Of a DNA stretch of 50,350 nucleotides, positions 35,542 to 44,979 are shown one piece after another. Origin of the DNA: PZPK01 sp963974595 (GTDB taxonomy: Bacteria > Pseudomonadota > Gammaproteobacteria > Pseudomonadales > Oleiphilaceae). Within the stretch, counting starts at the first letter, position 1. Every line of letters starts with the position of its first letter. A program made the position numbers and the translations under genes. The notes beneath the pieces were generated by a model, which had not been told where the DNA came from, did no database searches, and saw nothing but the letters and a program-made list of their open reading frames with translations. The DNA is taken from NCBI GenBank assembly GCA_963974595.1, contig CAXBDA010000017.1, positions 1 to 50,350 on the forward strand. Reading direction: 5' to 3'.

Positions 35542-36432
35542 ATGCGCTCATTCCCCACTATTGAAGATTACATCGGAAATACACCTTTAGTAAGGCTTCA
35601 GCGTTTACCTGGAAATACAAGTAATACTATTTTGGTTAAATTAGAAGGAAATAACCCAGCCGGTTCTGTTAAAGATCGCCCCGCATTAAGTATGATCCAG
35701 CAAGCTGAAATGAAAGGGACTATTAAGCCCGGCGATACCTTGATAGAAGCAACAAGCGGTAATACAGGGATAGCCTTAGCCATGGCAGCGGCGATAAAGG
35801 GTTATAAAATGATACTGATAATGCCAGATAACATGAGCATGGAACGAAAGGCCTCGATGTCTGCTTATGGCGCTGAAATGATTTTTGTAAGTAAAGAGCA
35901 AAGTATGGAGGGCGCTAGAGATCTTGCGCAAAAGATGCAATCTGAAGGCAAAGGTATAGTGCTCGATCAATTTTCAAATGAAGCCAACCCCTTGGCTCAC
36001 TATCATGGTACGGGGCCAGAAATTTGGCAGCAAACTCAAGGCACGGTGACCCATTTTGTGAGTTCGATGGGTACTACGGGCACCATTATGGGTAATTCCC
36101 GCTATCTAAAAGAAAAGAACCCCGCAATACAAATAATCGGTCTTCAGCCTAAAGAAGGCGCTTCAATTCCTGGAATTCGACGTTGGTCTGAAGCCTACCT
36201 TCCTAGCATTTTTAATCGCTCTAGCGTTGACCAAGTGATCGATATGGGGCAAGCAGAAGCAGAGCAAACGATGAAAGACTTAGCTTCTAAAGAGGGTATC
36301 TTTTGTGGTGTGTCGTCGGGCGGAAGTGTTGCAGCGGCATTGAGATTATCTAAAGAGCTTGAAAATGCAGTGATTGTCGCCATTATATGCGACCGAGGGG
36401 ATCGTTATTTGTCGACAGGCGTATTTTCTTAA
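35542..36432 (+). CDS. cysM: Cysteine synthase B (CysM)
   Basis: PLP enzyme that makes cysteine from O-acetylserine and sulfide or thiosulfate. The 296 residues have the PLP lysine K44 in NPAGSVKDRPAL and the substrate loop TSGNTGIALA; the short VFS end and lack of a C-terminal extension fit CysM. Start at 35542 is supported by AGGA 9 bases upstream and by homology. The TTG 78 bases earlier would add an unrelated leader. Divergent from barA; closed by a strong terminator. Confidence 0.93.
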   Translation: MRSFPTIEDYIGNTPLVRLQRLPGNTSNTILVKLEGNNPAGSVKDRPALSMIQQAEMKGTIKPGDTLIEATSGNTGIALAMAAAIKGYKMILIMPDNMSMERKASMSAYGAEMIFVSKEQSMEGARDLAQKMQSEGKGIVLDQFSNEANPLAHYHGTGPEIWQQTQGTVTHFVSSMGTTGTIMGNSRYLKEKNPAIQIIGLQPKEGASIPGIRRWSEAYLPSIFNRSSVDQVIDMGQAEAEQTMKDLASKEGIFCGVSSGGSVAAALRLSKELENAVIVAIICDRGDRYLSTGVFS

Positions 36433-36454
36433 AATAAGGCAGTGTCGTCTGCAA

Positions 36455-36485
36455 TGCTATTTAAAGTTTCTAAATAGCACTTTTT
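36455..36485 (+). terminator. Rho-independent terminator after cysM
   Basis: TGCTATTTA and TAAATAGCA are perfect 9-base arms around a 7-base loop, followed by C and five T. It separates cysM from rlmD. Confidence 0.85.
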
Positions 36486-36504
36486 GGCAAAAGGCTTAAT
36501 ACGT

Positions 36505-37926
36505 ATGGCTCAGAATTTATTTTCTCGAAGAAGACAAACAAAGCGTAAACAGAAAGGAAAGCGTCACAATAATGAATTTTTTGATGACCAGGCTAATCCT
36601 TCGGCCTTGCGAACGTTGGAAGTTGAAAAACTCAGTCATGAAGGTCGTGGTATAGCCAAACATAAAGGGAAAACACAATTTATTGAAGGTGCTTTAATCA
36701 CAGAAACCGTTACTGCTAGCTTGCTTAATTCTCATAATACCTATGATGAATTGCAGGTAGTGGAAATATTAAGCCCTTCCGTTGATCGTATTGCACCGTT
36801 CTGTGAATATTTTGAGGTCTGTGGCGGATGCAGCTTACAGAATATGTTGCCAGACGCTCAGTTGCTGCACAAAGAAACCGTACTGAAAGAACAGTATGCA
36901 CACTTTGGCCAAGTTGAGGTACAGCATTGGCTAGAACCCATCAAATCTGCAAGTAAAGCCTACCGAAGCAAAGCACGTTTGGGTGTTTATTTTGATTCCA
37001 GTGTGAATAAAACAGTCATTGGTTTTCGTGAAAAACAAACAAAGAGGCTGGTTGACATTCAGGCTTGCCCCATTCTGGATGAATCTATCGCACGCTTAGT
37101 GCCCCACTTGCATGAACTTGTTGATACGTTGGCTGAAAGTAAAGCGATTACCCATATTGAACTCGCCAATTCAGATGACCAGCAGGCTGTTGTGATAAGG
37201 CATATAAAAGCAATATCAAAACCAGGTATTCAACGTTTGCAAGCTTTTGCTGAAAAATATTCTGTAAGAATATATTTACAAGCTGAAGCGGGTCAGCAAG
37301 CTGAGCCGCTAGATAACAATGCATCGGAACTTGGCTATTCGATTAGCGCTCTGGATGCTCAGGGAAATAAGCTTAAAACCTTAACCTTGGCTTTTCACCC
37401 GCAAGACTTTACTCAGGTAAATGACTCAGTGAATCAAATGCTTATAAACCGGGCTTTAGAACAATTAAAATTAAAGCAAAGCGATAAAGTATTGGATTTA
37501 TTTTGTGGTCTGGGAAATTTCACCTTACCGATCGCTTTAAACTGCAAACAGGTTGTTGGGATTGAAGGGTCTACAGCAATGGTTTCAAGAGCGACAGAAA
37601 ATGCAAAACGAAATCAGCTATCTAATGCACAATTTTACAGTGCCGATTTACATGCCGACTTTCGAGATACGATCTGGGCGAAGCAGACATTTGATAAAAT
37701 TTTGATAGACCCGCCAAGAGCGGGTGCATTAGTTGTTTCCAATTATTTACAGCATTTTAATGCTGAGCGCATTGTGTATATTTCGTGTAACCCTGCTACC
37801 CTTGCTAGAGATGCGGGTGTCCTGTCAACTCACGGTTATCGTCTAGAGGCATCTGGTGTGATTGATATGTTTCCTAATACTGCGCATATCGAGTCAATCG
37901 CCGTATTTGTTCGCCAGAAAAAATGA
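36505..37926 (+). CDS. rlmD: 23S rRNA (uracil-1939-C5)-methyltransferase RlmD
   Basis: 473 residues. An N-terminal TRAM domain is followed by the iron-sulfur cysteines C100, C106, C109 (CEYFEVCGGC) and C188 (QACPIL), then the SAM fold with DLFCGLGNF and the catalytic cysteine in ISCNPATL. It methylates U1939 of 23S rRNA. The ATG at 36505 has AAAGG 10 bases upstream and is chosen over a TTG 21 bases earlier. A basic N-terminal tail (SRRRQTKRKQKGK) precedes the TRAM domain. relA follows after 25 bases. Confidence 0.95.
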   Translation: MAQNLFSRRRQTKRKQKGKRHNNEFFDDQANPSALRTLEVEKLSHEGRGIAKHKGKTQFIEGALITETVTASLLNSHNTYDELQVVEILSPSVDRIAPFCEYFEVCGGCSLQNMLPDAQLLHKETVLKEQYAHFGQVEVQHWLEPIKSASKAYRSKARLGVYFDSSVNKTVIGFREKQTKRLVDIQACPILDESIARLVPHLHELVDTLAESKAITHIELANSDDQQAVVIRHIKAISKPGIQRLQAFAEKYSVRIYLQAEAGQQAEPLDNNASELGYSISALDAQGNKLKTLTLAFHPQDFTQVNDSVNQMLINRALEQLKLKQSDKVLDLFCGLGNFTLPIALNCKQVVGIEGSTAMVSRATENAKRNQLSNAQFYSADLHADFRDTIWAKQTFDKILIDPPRAGALVVSNYLQHFNAERIVYISCNPATLARDAGVLSTHGYRLEASGVIDMFPNTAHIESIAVFVRQKK

Positions 37927-37951
37927 TAACGATATTCAATTAGGAAGAAAG

Positions 37952-40198
37952 ATGGTTAAAGTTCGGGAAGACTATATCGAAGATGCAGATGGCGAAGCTG
38001 CAATTGACCATTGGTTAGAAAAAGTCAGCCAGATTTCAGATTTTGGTGATACAGCTAAAGTCCGCCAAGCCTGCATTGATAGTTTACAAATAGAAGCTAA
38101 ATCTGTTCAAGAAGACCGTATTTGGGCGAGAGGTCATAATAGTTTCAAAATAGGTCTCGAAATGGCTCAAATTCTCGTCGAATTAGAGTTAGATCAAAAT
38201 GCCATTATTGCAGCCATACTCTATAGAGCGGTTAGAGAAGGCAAAGTCAGCCTTGATAATGTTAAGCGTGATTATGGTGAAGAAACGGCTAAATTAATTG
38301 AGGGTGTTGGCCAGATGGCAGCCATCTCTGCAACACACCGCTCCTTTAAAGGCTCGGTTTTGGGGCAGACTCAAGGCCAAATAGATAATGTTCGAAAGAT
38401 GCTAGTCACCATGATTGACGATGTACGTGTCGTCTTAATTAAACTGGCTGAACGGACCTGTGCTATTCGGGCTGTCAAAAATGCCACCTCAGAAAAACGC
38501 CAACGTGTTGCTCGCGAAGTCTTCGATATTTATGCCCCGTTGGCCCATCGTTTAGGTATTGGCTATCTTAAATGGGAGTTGGAGGACTTGTCTTTCAGGT
38601 ATCTCCACGATAGCGCCTACAAAAAAATTGCCAAACTTATAGATGAAAAACGTATTGATCGTGATTCTTTTGTTCAGCGTGTCACCGAGAAGCTAGAATT
38701 AGAGCTTGAGAATGCTCATATCAAGGGTGAGGTCGAAGGCCGAAGCAAGCACATTTATAGTATTTGGCGAAAAATGCGCCGGAAAAATCTAGATTTTTCA
38801 GAGATTTATGATATTCGGGCATTCAGAATATTAGTGCCTGATGTTCAAGATTGTTATGCTGTTTTGGGTGTTGTGCATTCTCTATGGCGGCATATTCCCT
38901 ATGAGTTTGATGATTATATCGCCAACCCTAAAGAAAATGGCTATCGCTCACTGCATACTGCTGTGATTGGCCCTGAAGGCAAAGTGATGGAAGTTCAAAT
39001 TCGTACTAAGGAAATGCACGAAGAGTCAGAGTTAGGTGTATGCGCGCATTGGCGTTATAAAGGTACAGATGTAAAAAGCCGTTCATCGGGTTACGAAGAA
39101 AAAATCAACTGGCTTAGACAAGTACTTGAATGGCAAGAGGATGTTGGTAATGCCTCTGAGATTGCAACACAGTTAAGCTCCGATGTCGGTGAAGACCGTA
39201 TATATGTGTTTACGCCAGAAGGTCATGTTGTCGATTTACCTAATGGCGCCACCCCTGTTGATTTTGCCTACCGAGTACATACAGAAGTGGGCCATGCTTG
39301 TCGCGGTGCAAAAGTGAATGGACGTATTGTGCCCCTCACTTATTGGCTAAAAACCGGTGAGCAAATTCAAATTCTAACCTCTAAAGAAGCAGCACCAAGT
39401 CGAGACTGGTTAAACTCAAGCTTAGGTTACATTAAAACGTCTCGTTCACGCGCAAAAATTGTGCATTGGTTCAAGCTTCAAGATCGATCACAGAATATCA
39501 TTGATGGTCGAATTTTACTCGAAGATGAAATGAAACGCTTATCGATAGGCGAAATAGACTATCCAGACTTGCTTGAGAAAACTCAGTTTGATGTTGTCGA
39601 TGACTTATTTGCTGCCATTGGTGCAGGTGATGTAAAACCAACACATATTGCTCATATAGCCCAAAAACTACTTCAGCCTAAAGAGAAACAGTTATCTTTA
39701 CGTCTGAGTGCGCCAACATCGCGTGAGGCAAATGAGTCGGGTAAAGATGATATTCGTATAAAAGGTGTTGGTAGGCTACTAACAAGTATTGCGCAATGCT
39801 GTCAGCCAGTACCAGGTGACCCGATTACCGGTTATATAACGATTGGGCGTGGTGTTTCCATTCATCGTCAGGACTGTATGAACCTTCTTCAATTAGAAGA
39901 TATGGAGCCTAACCGCATTATTGAAGTGTCATGGGGCTATGAATCTGATACCGCTTATGGTGTTAATGTTGAAGTACAGGCTTACGATAGAGAAGGTCTG
40001 TTGCGTGATATTATGACTGTACTTGCGAATGAGAAGGCCAATGTTATCGGTGTGAACTCATTTTCTGATTCCCAAGAAAATACCGCGATGATAAATGTCT
40101 CAATGGAAGTTACTAATCTTGATTCTTTAGGGAATGTTTTGGCGAAGGTGAAGCAGTTACCGAATGTCATTGAGGCTAAACGGAAACGTAATGCCTGA
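37952..40198 (+). CDS. relA: GTP pyrophosphokinase RelA
   Basis: Ribosome-bound alarmone synthetase that makes (p)ppGpp when amino acids run short. The 748 residues have a dead hydrolase domain (ILYRAVREGKV at about 89-98 where SpoT has the HD pair), the synthetase domain with the RelA-specific acidic E-x-D-D motif (318-321, EFDDYIANPKENG), a TGS domain (YVFTPEGHVVDLPNGATPVDFAY), a zinc-finger-like segment (CCQPVPGDPITG...HRQDC) and a C-terminal ACT domain. AGGA lies 6 bases before the ATG. An upstream in-frame start overlaps rlmD and is rejected. Confidence 0.97.
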   Translation: MVKVREDYIEDADGEAAIDHWLEKVSQISDFGDTAKVRQACIDSLQIEAKSVQEDRIWARGHNSFKIGLEMAQILVELELDQNAIIAAILYRAVREGKVSLDNVKRDYGEETAKLIEGVGQMAAISATHRSFKGSVLGQTQGQIDNVRKMLVTMIDDVRVVLIKLAERTCAIRAVKNATSEKRQRVAREVFDIYAPLAHRLGIGYLKWELEDLSFRYLHDSAYKKIAKLIDEKRIDRDSFVQRVTEKLELELENAHIKGEVEGRSKHIYSIWRKMRRKNLDFSEIYDIRAFRILVPDVQDCYAVLGVVHSLWRHIPYEFDDYIANPKENGYRSLHTAVIGPEGKVMEVQIRTKEMHEESELGVCAHWRYKGTDVKSRSSGYEEKINWLRQVLEWQEDVGNASEIATQLSSDVGEDRIYVFTPEGHVVDLPNGATPVDFAYRVHTEVGHACRGAKVNGRIVPLTYWLKTGEQIQILTSKEAAPSRDWLNSSLGYIKTSRSRAKIVHWFKLQDRSQNIIDGRILLEDEMKRLSIGEIDYPDLLEKTQFDVVDDLFAAIGAGDVKPTHIAHIAQKLLQPKEKQLSLRLSAPTSREANESGKDDIRIKGVGRLLTSIAQCCQPVPGDPITGYITIGRGVSIHRQDCMNLLQLEDMEPNRIIEVSWGYESDTAYGVNVEVQAYDREGLLRDIMTVLANEKANVIGVNSFSDSQENTAMINVSMEVTNLDSLGNVLAKVKQLPNVIEAKRKRNA

Positions 40199-40661
40199 TC
40201 AAAAAAACGACCCGGCTAAGCAAAATACTACCGAACATATTTCTGTTTTGACGGGTGCTTCAGACGAGCAAGACTTAATGAAAACGGCAATATCGCTACA
40301 AACGATTGCTGCGCATTTCGGTTTTGATTGGCCTGACATCGCCCCTGTTTTTGCAAAACTTGATGAAGAAATTCAAGAACTAAAATATGAAGTTGAACAG
40401 TCAAATATATCAGGGAAGAATGCTCTGGATAACCGGAAAAGCATAGAAGATGAATTGGGTGATGTCTTATTTTGCTGTATGAATCTGGCTAGATTTTTGA
40501 AGGTTGATCCCACACAAGCGCTACAAAGTACGAACAATAAGTTTAAGCGGCGTTTTGGTTTTATCGAGTCTTACGTCTTACAGAAAGGAAAAAAGATGCA
40601 AGACTTATCACTGGAAGAGTTAGATAAAGCTTGGGATTTGGCCAAAGAAAAAGGGCTTTGA
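40191..40661 (+). CDS. mazG: MazG-type NTP pyrophosphohydrolase, C-terminal half only
   Basis: 156 residues, about half of normal MazG (roughly 260-280). What is present is the C-terminal MazG domain with E59-E60-x-x-E63 and E86-D-E-L-G-D91 metal motifs and the KFKRRF segment (117-122). The usual N-terminal tandem copy with CPWDxxQT is absent and replaced by about 45 residues without homology that I recognise. The start overlaps the relA stop by 8 bases (ATGCCTGA), so it is translationally coupled. It likely cleaves nucleoside triphosphates, adjusting the effect of RelA; in E. coli the same domain is the active one. Confidence 0.85.
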   Translation: MPDQKNDPAKQNTTEHISVLTGASDEQDLMKTAISLQTIAAHFGFDWPDIAPVFAKLDEEIQELKYEVEQSNISGKNALDNRKSIEDELGDVLFCCMNLARFLKVDPTQALQSTNNKFKRRFGFIESYVLQKGKKMQDLSLEELDKAWDLAKEKGL

Positions 40662-40772
40662 ACTATTTAAAAGATTGTGTATGCGGGTACGTTGAAGCCA
40701 GCTACTACGCAGTATGATACTGTAGGGGAAGGCCTGCATGGCTGCCCTTAATTTAAGGCTCCTTGGTAAATT

Positions 40773-42869
40773 TCAGCCTTCATCGCCAAAATCATAATTC
40801 ATATCGCTTGATGGTGCTTGTAGGTAGTACCCTTGAATATAGTTTACGCCTGCTTGCCAAAGTGCCGAAAGCATTGATGCGCTTTCAACCAAGGGCACAA
40901 TGGTGATCTTACCCATTGATTGCAGTGTTTCTATCATTTCTTTGGCGCTTTCTTTTGACTCATCATTTTTTTGCATATCTTTAGTAAATGAACCTTCAAG
41001 TTTTATGTAGTCAGGCTCGATATGCTTCATTAAATTGAAGGGGTTGAGTGCTCGTCCAAATTGATTAATCGATAGCTTGCAGTGCAGCGTGGTAATGTCT
41101 TTTGTAAATTCTTTAACCTGTTTTAAATAGCTAATGGCACTGTTTTCAGGGATTTGAAGAATTAATGAATCGCCAGGCAGGCGTGCTGCTTTTAGTGCTA
41201 CATTTAGCCACGAGCTAAAGGTTTTATCTTGAAGCGTTTCTGCAGTTAAATTGATAAAAAGTTTTGTTTCATGGCCTTTTGAGCGATGTTCACTTAATTG
41301 CTTAATCGTTTGCAAAATAACCCATTTATCAATTTTGCTCGCCATCATGCTAGGGCCGCTAGGTGGAAGGAAATCGTAAGGGGATATTTCTTCACCTTCT
41401 TCGTTGAGCATTCTGACAAATGCTTCGTAATGTTCATCACCTTGGCCGCGTAAACTAATAATGGGCTGGAACAACAGTTTGAATTTATCATTTTCAAGTG
41501 CATCTTCGATCAAGCTAATGGCAATATCATGATCATCCAGGTGGCTATCTTTCTTCGGCGCAAATAAGTTGATTCGTTTACCTTCTTGTATGGCCTGATC
41601 ATTGGAGATTTCTTGGGCTGCTATCTGGGCTCGACCTAAAATATCATTAATCGAAGGAGCATTTTCAGTGACTAATGTCACGCCGATGGATTGAGTGACT
41701 TGAATGGTACGGCCGCCGACATCAAACAGGTGATCGCCAATTGCTTGTGCATAATGCTCTGCGATATCGAGCGCCTTATCACCATTTTGAGTCGGTGAAA
41801 TAATACCGAAAACATCATCACTTAACCTGGCTAAACTATGACCTTCAAGTTTATTTTCACTAATGATATGGGCAATATCTCTTAAGATTACATCTGCATC
41901 AGCAATGCCAAATTCGCTTTTTATAGTGTGGAAGTTGTTAATGGATAAGTAGAGGATTGCAAAATGTTGGTGTTCATTGATTGCATTTTCTTTGACGGCA
42001 TGGAGTTCTTCCATAAAATGCTGACGATTGTATAAGCCGGTTAACAGGTCTTGATGGCTTAGTTCTTTTAGCTTTTCTGCTAATTCGGCGTTGTCATGCT
42101 CAGGGCGAATAATGATTTGCAGGCAGGATTCACCATCGTAGGTTGCTGCCGAGAGTGTCATGGTTGCATTAAGGTATGTACCGTCTTCCCTTAAAGAGCG
42201 ACAACCAGTGGCTTCTGTGGCTTCAAAGTTGCTATCACTCGTAAACGGTTTAGAGAGTTCTTTGAATTTAACTTGTGACGCTTCATCCATTGTGTCCAGA
42301 ACAGGAATGCAGATCATTTCATCAATATCATCGTAACCTAAGAACTGAAGGTAAGAGCTGTTGGCATAAATATGCATGCCTTCACTAATATAGGCGATAG
42401 CATCTTTTGAACTATCTAAAAGAAGCTCACAGCGGTGTTCGGTGTCCCGGATTTGAATTTCTAAACGGTGTAATTTTTTCCTGTCGATTAAGCTGTCTAA
42501 TTCACGACGAATGGTCATCATTAGATGTTTTTCTTCTTTGAATGGAACGCAGTCTTTTGCGCCTGCTTTGAGATGCTTAACGGACATGTCTGGGTCGTAT
42601 TCTTCACTCACCACTACCACAGGTATATCTCTGTCTTTTTCTTGGATATGTACCAAAGCCTGATGAATATCAAAATCTGCTTCTTTTTCACGAATTAAAA
42701 ATAGATCCCACGCTTGGCTATCAATCGCTGCGAGTAATGCCTCTTCGTCTTCTATCCTCTTGGCACGCGTAGGTATCCCGGCATTGCGAATGAGGCTGAT
42801 CATCTTCTCGGCATCATTTTCAGATTTATCCAGGATGAGTAAAAAAATCGTGTTGTTAACTTTGCTCAT
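40773..42869 (-). CDS. fimX: FimX-type c-di-GMP receptor (degenerate REC-PAS-GGDEF-EAL)
   Basis: 698 residues. Order: receiver-like domain (1-125) lacking the phospho-aspartate (DLFLIREK), PAS (about 140-255), GGDEF-like domain with SDDVF in place of GGDEF (350-354), and an EAL-like domain with EAF (482-484) and NQFG in place of DDFG. These losses make both enzyme activities unlikely and match FimX, which binds c-di-GMP in its EAL domain and controls type IV pilus assembly at the pole. The neighbours (PilZ-like gene, psd, rhodanese) agree with the FimX region I know from Pseudomonas. Function: c-di-GMP sensing for twitching motility (inference). Confidence 0.85.
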   Translation of the reverse strand: MSKVNNTIFLLILDKSENDAEKMISLIRNAGIPTRAKRIEDEEALLAAIDSQAWDLFLIREKEADFDIHQALVHIQEKDRDIPVVVVSEEYDPDMSVKHLKAGAKDCVPFKEEKHLMMTIRRELDSLIDRKKLHRLEIQIRDTEHRCELLLDSSKDAIAYISEGMHIYANSSYLQFLGYDDIDEMICIPVLDTMDEASQVKFKELSKPFTSDSNFEATEATGCRSLREDGTYLNATMTLSAATYDGESCLQIIIRPEHDNAELAEKLKELSHQDLLTGLYNRQHFMEELHAVKENAINEHQHFAILYLSINNFHTIKSEFGIADADVILRDIAHIISENKLEGHSLARLSDDVFGIISPTQNGDKALDIAEHYAQAIGDHLFDVGGRTIQVTQSIGVTLVTENAPSINDILGRAQIAAQEISNDQAIQEGKRINLFAPKKDSHLDDHDIAISLIEDALENDKFKLLFQPIISLRGQGDEHYEAFVRMLNEEGEEISPYDFLPPSGPSMMASKIDKWVILQTIKQLSEHRSKGHETKLFINLTAETLQDKTFSSWLNVALKAARLPGDSLILQIPENSAISYLKQVKEFTKDITTLHCKLSINQFGRALNPFNLMKHIEPDYIKLEGSFTKDMQKNDESKESAKEMIETLQSMGKITIVPLVESASMLSALWQAGVNYIQGYYLQAPSSDMNYDFGDEG

Positions 42870-42935
42870 TTAGTATCGCTTGCTTGTCTATTTGGTTTTA
42901 GGGTAGAAGCTTAATGGTGAAATATTTTTTAATAG

Positions 42936-44729
42936 TTATAAACTAGGCCATAAAGAGTCGAAATCATCATCACTATCATGGCTACGTGTATCATGCCTTG
43001 GCTTTTGATTTTGTTCTTTTAAGTGGGAATGTTCAGACAACTCAAATTGACTAAAACTGCCTGTTGCAGAGATCCGTTTTTCTAACTGGCATTTACCTTC
43101 AGTATTACCAAATTTAATAGAGACTTTGTGGCCGGATTGAAATGGCAGTCTCGGTGTTATTAATGTTGCGGCCTGTCCTATTGCGCTAATCTCAGGGAGC
43201 AGTAGTCCACGTAAATATTCACTTGGGTCACCGGTTTTGTGAAGTAACTGAACACCGCAGGGTTTTGCATTAGGTGCCAACAATTCAATGCCAATTTGGG
43301 TGCCTGATTGTTTGATATGACGTATCCAGCGAATAACCGCAATTCGCCATGGTTGTTTTGTGTTTTCTCTAATCGAAAGGATTTCACCCGCTTGGATATT
43401 ACTCGGAATCTCACCTTTCCACTGTAAACAATAACCACCAGGACTAGTGTTAATGAGCGGAACTTCGTAATTAGGATAGGCATCAGCGCTATCATCAGAG
43501 CCGGAGTGGTTAAATGAAATAGGAGCGTCTGACGGTGTTAATGCTTGCCGACCACCCGCATCATAGGCATCCGACCAAGCATCTTTTCGTAAGGCCTGGG
43601 TCAGAAATATATTGTTGTCGCTTTCCTTGCCTGTCGAATTGCTTTGCAGCATTTGACTATAAAAAGCAACTTTACCAGATGAAAAATAATGCGTGGCGCT
43701 TAGACCAACACATAAGTTTAATGCGCCTTCATTGGCAATGCGTTTAAAGCTTCGTTTGGTTAATACTCCAAGGGCTTGATTCAAATGATTAAGTAAAATA
43801 TCACTAACATTTTTAGGCACACTGAGTGCTTCATTTGACGCCTTATTAGGTTCATCTAGAGAATTTAGATAAAAATGTATACGCTCAACAAGATTACTTG
43901 TATCAAAGCCATAGTGGTGTGGTGAACTATTGCTCATCAAGCTTTTGTAGCGAGGTGTACTATCTTGCTCCATGTTGACAATGAATACGGATGAGTCGAC
44001 TAAATCAACTGCGATATCAACGAAGTCTGCCCAGAGTTCAAAGACATCAAAAGCAACTTGAATATCGCTTTGTCTTAGTTGGTTAGGGCGCGCACTATTT
44101 AATAATAAGTTGCGTTTATAAGGCTGGTCTAAACGGGTATCGACTTGATATTTATTTTGGCTATCTTCTGTTTTATATTTCAGTAAATCTAAAGCTTCTG
44201 CGAAGACATAAACGCGATGCATTTCTAACCAGATATTTTTAGGCGTTACAGTGTAAAGCTGGCATGACCTGAGGATGACTTGGCCATACACTGAAAATAA
44301 CCGATGTGCAGCTTGCACAAAGTTCTTACGTTGTTTGTCATTGTTAAGGTTCGGTATGCTTTCAATTAAAACAATTTTATAACCTGTGGCCAAATGAATC
44401 TGTATAGCTTGTGCAAGATTCGCTATTTTTTGTTGTTTTTCTGGCAGCACAATAGATTGATTAAGAAAGTGTTTAGATAACTCCTTGCAGGCATATTCGA
44501 TGGGAGGGCGAATGATCTCGAGTAATTGAGAACGCAATAAGGGGGCAATAACTAACTTATTTAACTCGATGATGGCTTGGTAGAGCTGCCTAGATATCTC
44601 ACCCACATTCGCTAACGGAAGATTGTCTACCCACACTTTAAATCCTACGGGTGTTGGATCAGCAAATGACAAGCTAATAAGTGTTTGTTCCGGAATGGAT
44701 AAGTCCAATTTAAGTTCTGAGCCAAGCAT
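42936..44729 (-). CDS. Large protein with PilZ-like C-terminus, neighbour of FimX
   Basis: 597 residues, no signal peptide or membrane helix. Residues 1-340 are mostly helical and unassigned; the segment RSFKRIANEGALNLCVGLSATHYF (about 326-348) recurs in related conserved proteins. Residues 415-560 look like a PilZ domain with the N-x-S-x-G-G motif (INTSPGGYCLQW, 426-437), but the arginine pair that normally precedes it (RxxxR) is missing, so c-di-GMP binding is uncertain. The C-terminus is polar and acidic (HDSDDDF). It is 66 bases upstream of fimX on the same strand. Role is probably in the same pilus/c-di-GMP pathway. AGGAT precedes the ATG. Confidence 0.7.
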   Translation of the reverse strand: MLGSELKLDLSIPEQTLISLSFADPTPVGFKVWVDNLPLANVGEISRQLYQAIIELNKLVIAPLLRSQLLEIIRPPIEYACKELSKHFLNQSIVLPEKQQKIANLAQAIQIHLATGYKIVLIESIPNLNNDKQRKNFVQAAHRLFSVYGQVILRSCQLYTVTPKNIWLEMHRVYVFAEALDLLKYKTEDSQNKYQVDTRLDQPYKRNLLLNSARPNQLRQSDIQVAFDVFELWADFVDIAVDLVDSSVFIVNMEQDSTPRYKSLMSNSSPHHYGFDTSNLVERIHFYLNSLDEPNKASNEALSVPKNVSDILLNHLNQALGVLTKRSFKRIANEGALNLCVGLSATHYFSSGKVAFYSQMLQSNSTGKESDNNIFLTQALRKDAWSDAYDAGGRQALTPSDAPISFNHSGSDDSADAYPNYEVPLINTSPGGYCLQWKGEIPSNIQAGEILSIRENTKQPWRIAVIRWIRHIKQSGTQIGIELLAPNAKPCGVQLLHKTGDPSEYLRGLLLPEISAIGQAATLITPRLPFQSGHKVSIKFGNTEGKCQLEKRISATGSFSQFELSEHSHLKEQNQKPRHDTRSHDSDDDFDSLWPSL

Positions 44730-44979
44730 TATTTTATCCTAATCATCTTTGGTAACGTGAGTACTGTGTTTTTTTACAAGCTCAGGAAGAGTATTCCAAG
44801 TAAACAAACTAAAATCACTGAGCTATGCAAACTGTAAAAAAGATACCCATAGTTCGCTTATAAATAGCATAGCAGGGATTCTATTATTGTCTTGATTTAA
44901 TACGAAAAAGTCACAGTGCAAATGTGAAAATATGTCATAACTGAAGTAAGTGTTAACGGCTTCTAAGTTTCAGCCTGCC

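Noticed and set aside
40735..40765. Terminator at the short palindrome CCTTAATTTAAGG after mazG
   Set aside because: The arms leave a loop of only one base and no T run follows on the plus strand.
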